From contig JALLLT010000014.1 in assembly GCA_025266875.1 (NCBI GenBank), positions 248,001 through 312,000 on the forward strand: a stretch of DNA of 64,000 nt, given 5' to 3'. The position numbers were made by a program, and so were the translations under genes. Every line of letters starts with the position of its first letter. Position 1 is the stretch's first letter. Origin of the DNA: Fennellomyces sp. T-0311 (lineage: Eukaryota; Mucoromycota; Mucoromycetes; Mucorales; Lichtheimiaceae). The notes under the pieces are model-generated. The model was not told the origin of the DNA and ran no database searches. It was given only the letters and a program-made list of their open reading frames with translations. Shown here piece by piece: positions 58,198-64,000 of this stretch.

Positions 58198-59446
58198 ATG
58201 CCAAGAAAGCAAGGAAAAGAGCCTGGTAGCTCAAAGAACGAATGCGATCATACAGATGCTCTTAACGAAATATCATCATCTATCTCTTCATTAGCATCTA
58301 CTTTGGACATTATCAAGAAGGATCTAGGCTATTTAAAAGAAGTAGTTAAAGTTACAAACGACAAGACAAAGCAGTTGGCCCAATCTCTGAACCATTACGA
58401 AAAGGATACCGCGCCTGCTATGTACGATGGAACCATGGAGCGAAGAATCGGGCACCCTACATACAAGGCATTTGACAAGAAACTGGGAAAAGAAGTTGAC
58501 CGTACCCGCCAGTGGTCTATTGAACTCTTTGTATGGCTGATTCAAGAATATCGCAAAGTTGAAAAGCTACCGGCCCTCCCGTTATCTCGGATCTTGGCAC
58601 TTGCCCGGCATGGAACTATCCTACATGTATCAATTATCGCACGGTTTAAAATCAAAAAGAAGCTGGATAATTCGGTACCATGGAGTGATCTTCGGGTCAA
58701 GCCTTATCATCGAAACCTTTTCGAGAAGCTTGAAAAAGAAGTAAACCCGTATATACCGTTGGGTTCTTGTGTTCGGTTTTGGGGCGCCCGTATTATCCTC
58801 CAAAAGCATTGGAGCAATGTACAACAGTCAGATTACCAAAAGACAGACAACCATTCTGGAGGTGAGTTTCAGCGATACTTGTATTCGTTTCGTATATATT
58901 GGCTGATAATTATGTATGTATGTATAGATGATGATGATTTACAAGAAAATAACCAAGAAAGTAGTAAGTATATCTATTGACTTATACTATATGAATAAGT
59001 GATATTAATATACATCAAAAATAGTTGATAGCACTAGTACCTGCTCCATCACCGGTGATGGCGAAAGTAGCAGTGAAAGCTACTCGGCCTGCACTTCAAA
59101 TGAAGAATGGGATGATGAAGAAGAAAGCAGCACAAACGAGGATGGAGAGGACTACGATGAAGACAATGAGACCGACGCTAGCCATTCTGCTCAAGTCAAA
59201 ACCACGAACAAAGTGATGAAGATGACACTCAAAGGAGTAGTGAAGACGAAGAGCTCGGTGGCCACCATCACATCGCAAGAATACAATACAGTTAAAAAAG
59301 GAAGTCATATCACGCACAAAAAGGATACCAAGAATCATATACTACAAAGGTCAAATCAAAAGAGGAAGGATGCCGTTAGTAACAGCGCAAAGCCAAGGAG
59401 CGGTCAGCCGACCAAAAAGTTCAGAAAAAAAGCAGTAAAAAAGTAG
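58198..59446 (+). CDS. Accessory protein of the TNP2 element (coiled coil, acidic/basic tail)
   Basis: Three exons, 58198-58861, 58928-58963 and 59025-59446, join in phase to 373 aa. Residues about 20-75 form a heptad-rich coiled coil (SSISSLASTLDIIKKDLGYL...). A middle globular part follows (YKAFDKKLGKEVDRTRQWSI, LFVWLIQEYRKVEKLPALPL), then an acidic Ser/Glu/Asp region (EEWDDEEESSTNEDGEDYDE) and a strongly basic end (PTKKFRKKAVKK) that may be a nuclear localisation signal. Such second ORFs in EnSpm-like elements often bind subterminal motifs, which is a plausible but unproven role. Directly upstream are two imperfect copies of a TTCTTGCCCGGGGCC-like word (58080 and 58140). Confidence 0.75.
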
Positions 59447-59689
59447 TTAATAGTATTGCAATGAATTCAAAATAGTTAATAAAGGTTGATAATTGTATAT
59501 TCTTTTGAACGCATAAAATCACAGCTTATACCAGTATACTAAATATGCTAAAAGGAGCCAACATCAACAGCTATATATAATCTCCAAAAAGCTACTGCCA
59601 ATCTCTAGTGCGTGGTGTCTTCAAAAATCTACAAAGTATTACTGCAAATCTCTGGTCTATGTATCTCCAAAAATCTCCATCAAGATAAG

Positions 59690-59746
59690 TTCGCAGAAGA
59701 TATTCTGGAGATAAAGATTTCCAAGCGCATACTGGAGATTTCCAGG
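59690..59746 (-). repeat. TNP2 element right terminal inverted repeat
   Basis: Inverted counterpart of 53222-53278, ending GGAGATTTCCAGG followed by TATATGG. Confidence 0.7.
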
Positions 59747-59809
59747 TATATGGCTCTCTATGTGTTTATCCTGTCTTTTTATCCTGTTGGTCAGCTCGAC
59801 GTTACCACG

Positions 59810-61661
59810 ATGACAGTGGATGGGCGCATTTTTGATTATAACGACTACAGCTCATTCATTGAGTTCTTCCAAGCGCAAGTCGCACGATATCATGACAAGA
59901 TATGCATCCAATTCCAGTCGCCCGGCAGCTCGGAGCTCAGGTTTACAGCAGTAACATATGGGCAATTTGACCGTATCACGTCCTACCTTGTCCGCGAATG
60001 GTCCTCAAAACTTGAAGGTGTGCAATGCGTTGGCGTCCTTAGTGATGACTGCGTGCAATCCTTAATTGCAATGGCCGCAATCCTGAAACTTGGACGAATC
60101 TTTTTCCCCATTTCAACTGGCAATTCGAAAGCAGCTATTACACAATTGCTTATTGGTACAAACACCCAGTACTTGTTCGCTTCTGAACAGTACACCGATA
60201 TTGCTCGAACATGTGCAAGTCGATCTTCGGTCGCTCACGTCAATATTTGGGAATCATTTGACGTGGAGCATTTGATTACTCTGTCGACTCGTTCCGATAG
60301 CAGTACCTACTCCAATTATCGATCAGGATCGAAGAACTTGAGCGACGTTGTGCTCATGATCCAGAGTTCAGGAAGTACCAGGCTTCCGAAACCCCTCTGT
60401 CTCAGCAACCAGTGGTTGGTTCGAGAGGTCCAGATCTTCGCTCAGAAAGAAGGAACCTGTTCCGTCGATCCATCTATCCAATCCAATGATACGTTGATAT
60501 TAACTTCAGCAGTATACCGCGCATTCGGCCAGTTATCATATTGGACCCCCTTATCTGTTGGAGCGAAGGTGTTTATGTTTCGAAGTCGTCCGCCTATTGT
60601 GCCCGATCTTCTTTCTGTTGCTGCAAAGTCCAATGCCACCGTTATGATCTCCTCCCCAATATATCTGGAAAATACGGCAAAATACCTGCAAGCTGATGGT
60701 AACAACGAAGCAATAACTGCTGTGCTGAAGCAATTCAAACTTTGCCTATATTCTGGTGCATCTCTCGGTCTCCACGTTGGTAACTTGCTGCATTTGAGAG
60801 GGTTGAATGTGCAATGTGCGTATGGCTCAACAGGTAATTGCAAATTGATATCACTTTATTAGCTCTAATTTATCACGACGGAAACCCATACAGAAGCCGG
60901 GGTAATAGCTTTTTCCAGCTTTTCAAAGGAAAACAGCCAGAGCTGATATACATTAAAACTGATCGATGCAGTTTCGAACTATCATCTTTGGGAACCTTTT
61001 GGCGACGGTCTATACCATCTTTTGATTCGTGGCGATTACCCGTCGCTATTCACTAACGTCATTGAAAATGTTGGACCGGGTGGCTACTTTGCAACCGGTT
61101 ATCTGTTCCAGGAAGAACCACCAAAATCTGGTTACTGGCGATACGCTCGACGAATTAATGATACACTCGTGCTGTAAGTAATCCAATTCTCAGTTTTGAA
61201 TAGTGTTTCAAATTAATGATCTAAACAATACATTTAGGAGCGACGGGGGAAAGACAGACCCAATATTGTTGGAGAACGAAATCCGTAGTTCTAGCCTTAT
61301 CAAGCGCTGCCTTGTTTTTGGCCACAGCAGAAGCCACACAGGCGTATTGATCGAGCTGAATATGGAGCAGGCTGTTAAATATCAGCAAAGCGAACTACTT
61401 ACTAAAGGTATTATGATAAATCGCTGGCATGAGTAATAAGGGAAGACTAAGAAACGGTGTAGTTTATGAAGTAGTTAAAGCAGCAAATGACGCCGCCGCG
61501 CAAGGTCATAGCATCATTGCTGTGCCCGAGATGGTCTACATTTTGCCCCCAAATAGGAGTCTGTCAACCACATCCAAGACACCGTTGCACGTAATGAGGC
61601 TCTCACGCTGTTCGAAAATGAGATCGACAAAATGTATGATAGTTTTGTACCAACTATATAG
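59810..61661 (+). pseudogene. AMP-binding (adenylate-forming) enzyme pseudogene
   Basis: Four exons, 59810-60833, 60894-61173, 61238-61407 and 61463-61661. MTVDGRIFDYNDYSSFIEFF starts an adenylation domain: substrate/ATP loop MIQSSGSTRLPKPLCLS (A3-like, SSGSTG expected), YGSTGTEAGV-type A5, GGYFATGYLFQEEP and RRINDTLVLSDGGK (A7/A8), VFGHSRSHTGVLIELN, VPEMVYILPP. It resembles fungal stand-alone AMP-dependent synthetases related to NRPS-like reductases. Two lesions: an in-frame TGA at 60944-60946 in place of a probable Trp, and a lost base near 61577-61582, after which the family end continues in another frame (TVARNEALTLFENEIDKMYD). No carrier or reductase domain follows. The TNP2 element ends 63 bp before the ATG, so its promoter was displaced. 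Confidence 0.75.
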
Positions 61662-62728
61662 GCAAGAGTGCAGTTCATATGATATAAGATTACCCTACAA
61701 TTTGTTTTCTTATCACGTGGTATTGAAGGACTATACAGTTTCAAAATATTTGTTACGGGATGCAATTGTATAGCAGCGTGCAATTATAAGTTTTGTCGCT
61801 CAATCGATGCTGCTTTCTGGTGATCCTCTGGTATCCTCTTCTATCCCAGTACTTTAACTGACACAGTATTTCCAATAAGTGATATCGCTATCTGAAGTTT
61901 GGTGTGGTTATGTGCGTGTGTGGACGAAGTAATTCGTGAGACTCTTTATAGGAGAGATTTATTCCGGAAAAGAGAGATAGAAACACAAATTGAAAATAGA
62001 CTATTCTTAAGCTACCGCATGTTACACCAGATACAACTCATTTGTCTCCCGATACCACTGGATACGACACTATCCATAAAAACCAATGTCGCCAAGGCCC
62101 AATTTTTTTATAGTATAAAATATACAGCGACTTCCATTTTTGATTTCTTTGGGTAGCAACATTACTTTTTGGAAGCACTGTATTATGTGGTGACATTAGT
62201 AGCTATGCACCGCAAAAGATGTCGCGCTAATGGCTTAAGAGAAACGAGACTCTCATAAATTAGTATCGCTGGTCACTCAAAAAGATCACTCACAGGCTTG
62301 GTCTCTTGGGTGTGGCTGACAGTCCGTAGTAACTGCTGTACTACAGTATTCCAGGAAAACTCTGTCATCTATGCTTGTAAAATTATAGGTATCGCATACA
62401 ATTGTCCTACATACAAATCGCTAAGCCGAGCGCCACCACACTTTTAGCACCATGCTTCTAGAAGTATCCTATATTGTGTGTAGATCAAAAGAGACTAATT
62501 GACCTTTTAAATAATGTATACATTACAATAACATTTCAATCATTTAATATATAATTCTTTGTTATACGTACTGTCAAAATAGATTACTGAGAACGGATAC
62601 TCGGATTTAAAAATTTTGGCTTAGAATCTAAAAATGGTATAGACCAACATTAGAACTTAAAAGAGATAGAACTTTTTTGTTCGTGATCTTCATCTTTGGT
62701 TCTTTTTTAATTCTCTTTTCATCACTGA
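61662..62728. other. Intergenic upstream of kelch gene 3
   Basis: About 1.07 kb without a gene. It contains the second copy of the dispersed repeat (62123-62205). Confidence 0.5.
62123..62205 (+). repeat. Dispersed repeat, second copy
   Basis: TATACAGCGACTTCCATTTTT ... ATTACTTTTTGGAAGCACTG, similar to 34101-34185. Identity is limited to these blocks; the nature of the repeat is unknown. Confidence 0.45.
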
Positions 62729-64000
62729 ATGTTCAATTGGTCTGTCGTTCTATTATATGCTGCAACCTTAGCTGTTGTATATGCAGCCACTCCAGAAGCT
62801 CGAGCTCATCATGGTATACTTTTTTTTATTTATTGCGAAAGGGAAACACTAAGCTTCTTTTCCGTAGATTGTGTTCTCTTGAATGTATCCATCTATTGCT
62901 ACGGTGGTGCTCTTCGAGATCATGACGCTGATATACCTCGTGAAGCTCTCCGTACAAACTACTTTATCCGCCTCGATTTGATAGAAAACCGAACCGTGAA
63001 TGAGATGCAGAGCATGTGGGAAACGCCCAGTGGCGGCTCGGTTGGACCCAACTACCATTTTGCGATGGCTGCTCTGCCCAAGCTAAACAGCTTTCTTATC
63101 GATGGTGGTCGTGGTGAGGGTCATTTATCTAATCAAGCTGAACACACCGTTTCGTTATATAATGCCAATGGAACTGGCACTTGGCCAACTATCAATGCTA
63201 CTGCGCGCCCAAATCGCATGTAAGTCTTTTTTTCTTACAGGCAGTAGGCGTGTTTTACTTACAATTGCTTATTATGCAGAGAATCACACGTGGCAATAAC
63301 GGGAGAAAACAATGTTATCTACATTCAGGGCGGCAGACTGTAGGTTCATGCATGACTTTGTAGTACAGTAACCAACATGCCAATTTATGCAACATATATC
63401 GCTCAAATAGTAGCTCGGTGTACGACGACAGTGTCACTGGACCTATGACTTATCCTGACAGGATGACTACGTTTACCTACTTGGTATGCAGCTACTGGTC
63501 TCGTAAATGATTTTATTGCTAAAGCTATTAGCTGCTTATAGAGCGCGAGCACCCAAATTTGGGACCAGCCTTCCGATATCTTGCAGTCTCGTTCACCTCA
63601 AAGGCGCGTTCATCATAAAGGTGCATTTGGGCCTGATCAACGAACAATTTACTTTATTGGCGGAATATATGAAGCTGATGCGGTAGGAAATTCATCGGTT
63701 TATGGTTATGCCCCAATGAATGAAATTCTGGCGTACGACACAAGCAGTGGCACTTGGACAAATCGTATGACTAGTGGCGTTACACCACAGCGACGAATGG
63801 ATCATACAGTAACAATGAGTATGTTGTCACAATATGAAAAGCAAATGGTCTAATTATGATTCATTCTGTAATGATACAGAGCCAAGCACTGGGGAGCTCA
63901 TTGTCTATGGAGGAACGGAAATGAGTAATTAGCTTGCCAATTGTGATGTTTCATATACTCAATTCTTACGCTGCGGTTTGTCAACTAGGCTCGGGTACAC
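62729..64000 (+). CDS. Kelch-repeat membrane protein 3 (3' end outside window)
   Basis: Exons 62729-62813, 62868-63219, 63280-63339, 63411-63483, 63542-63818, 63880-63924 and 63989 onwards, all in phase. Signal peptide MFNWSVVLLYAATLAVVYAA; kelch landmarks IYCYGGALRDHD, FAMAALPKLNSFLIDGGRGE, IESHVAITGENNVIYIQGGR, KGAFGPDQRTIYFIGGIYEA, ILAYDTSSGTWTN, RRMDHTVTM and GELIVYGGTEM. Exon lengths and phases copy kelch gene 2 (85, then 60 and 73 nt exons identical in length), proving common descent. The transmembrane part would lie beyond the window. Confidence 0.87.

Larger units (their letters stand above)
53222..59746 (+). mobile_element. TNP2-type (EnSpm/CACTA-Plavaka-like) DNA transposon, about 6.5 kb
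   Basis: Termini: CCTGGAAATCTCC at 53222-53234 and its exact reverse complement at 59734-59746, extended inwards by a second matching block (TATCTCCAGAAATCTTC on the left, TATCTCCAGAATATCTTC on the right read inverted). Both ends are flanked by TA. Cargo: a TNP2 (Transposase_21) gene, an accessory coiled-coil gene, and on the left a 174-bp tandem array. Words of the type ATCTCCAGAAATC and TCTCTGGAAATC recur near both ends as subterminal motifs. The transposase has two frameshifts, so this copy is probably not autonomous. Confidence 0.8.

Noticed and set aside
60841..60990. Intron hiding the TGA in the AMP-binding gene
   Set aside because: The only donor (GTAATA after GCCGGG) gives the wrong phase, whereas reading through keeps the family frame on both sides of the stop.

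Overview
The window reads as nuclear DNA of an early-diverging filamentous fungus, most likely Mucoromycota (Mucorales). Every large gene is cut by short introns, mostly 50-130 bp, with GTAAGT/GTATGT-type donors, CTAAC-like branch points and TAG/CAG acceptors. The housekeeping set is typical fungal (RPB8, COX6, NDUFS4-type complex I subunit, peroxisomal Lon, glycogen branching enzyme, Yrb30, Urc4). The species was not identified. Most gene models below were joined by hand from exon phase and protein-family match, and exon ends are given so they can be checked.

Layout. 0-22.5 kb is compact housekeeping sequence: the C-terminal part of an unknown protein, RPB8, an SDR oxidoreductase, COX6, an 11-exon MFS anion symporter with a decayed relic of a second copy, NDUFS4, LONP2 (C-terminus SHL), GLC3, YRB30, URC4 and a multipass membrane protein. 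Gene pairs are tightly packed: NDUFS4/LONP2 converge with 25 bp between stops, YRB30/URC4 converge with 27 bp, and GLC3/YRB30 diverge from a 170-bp gap.

22.5-34.1 kb is transposon-dominated. A Mutator-like element (MULE, 24052-30679) with 216-bp terminal inverted repeats abuts the truncated 5' end of a KH-domain-like gene. Its one large gene appears to encode a MULE transposase, a SWIM zinc finger and a ubiquitin-specific-protease-like (C19) cysteine protease in a single reading frame of about 1096 aa. Only 37 bp further on lies an apparently intact PIF/Harbinger element (30717-34100) with a Myb/trihelix-like ORF and a DDE transposase.

34.1-64 kb is accessory sequence. Three tandem paralogues encode proteins ending in the same paired zinc finger (C2H2 plus C2HC). 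Three paralogues encode single-pass membrane proteins with a signal peptide, kelch repeats, a transmembrane segment and a short basic tail (the third runs off the window). Between kelch genes 2 and 3 sits a 6.5-kb TNP2/EnSpm-type element (53222-59746). It contains a tandem array of about eight 174-bp units, a frameshifted transposase and an accessory coiled-coil ORF. It ends 63 bp upstream of an AMP-binding enzyme pseudogene that has one in-frame stop and one frameshift.

No rRNA, tRNA, CRISPR or bacterial-type features were found. The most notable items are the transposase-deubiquitinase fusion, a hairpin repeat that behaves as an intron inside it, and the satellite array nested in the TNP2 element.
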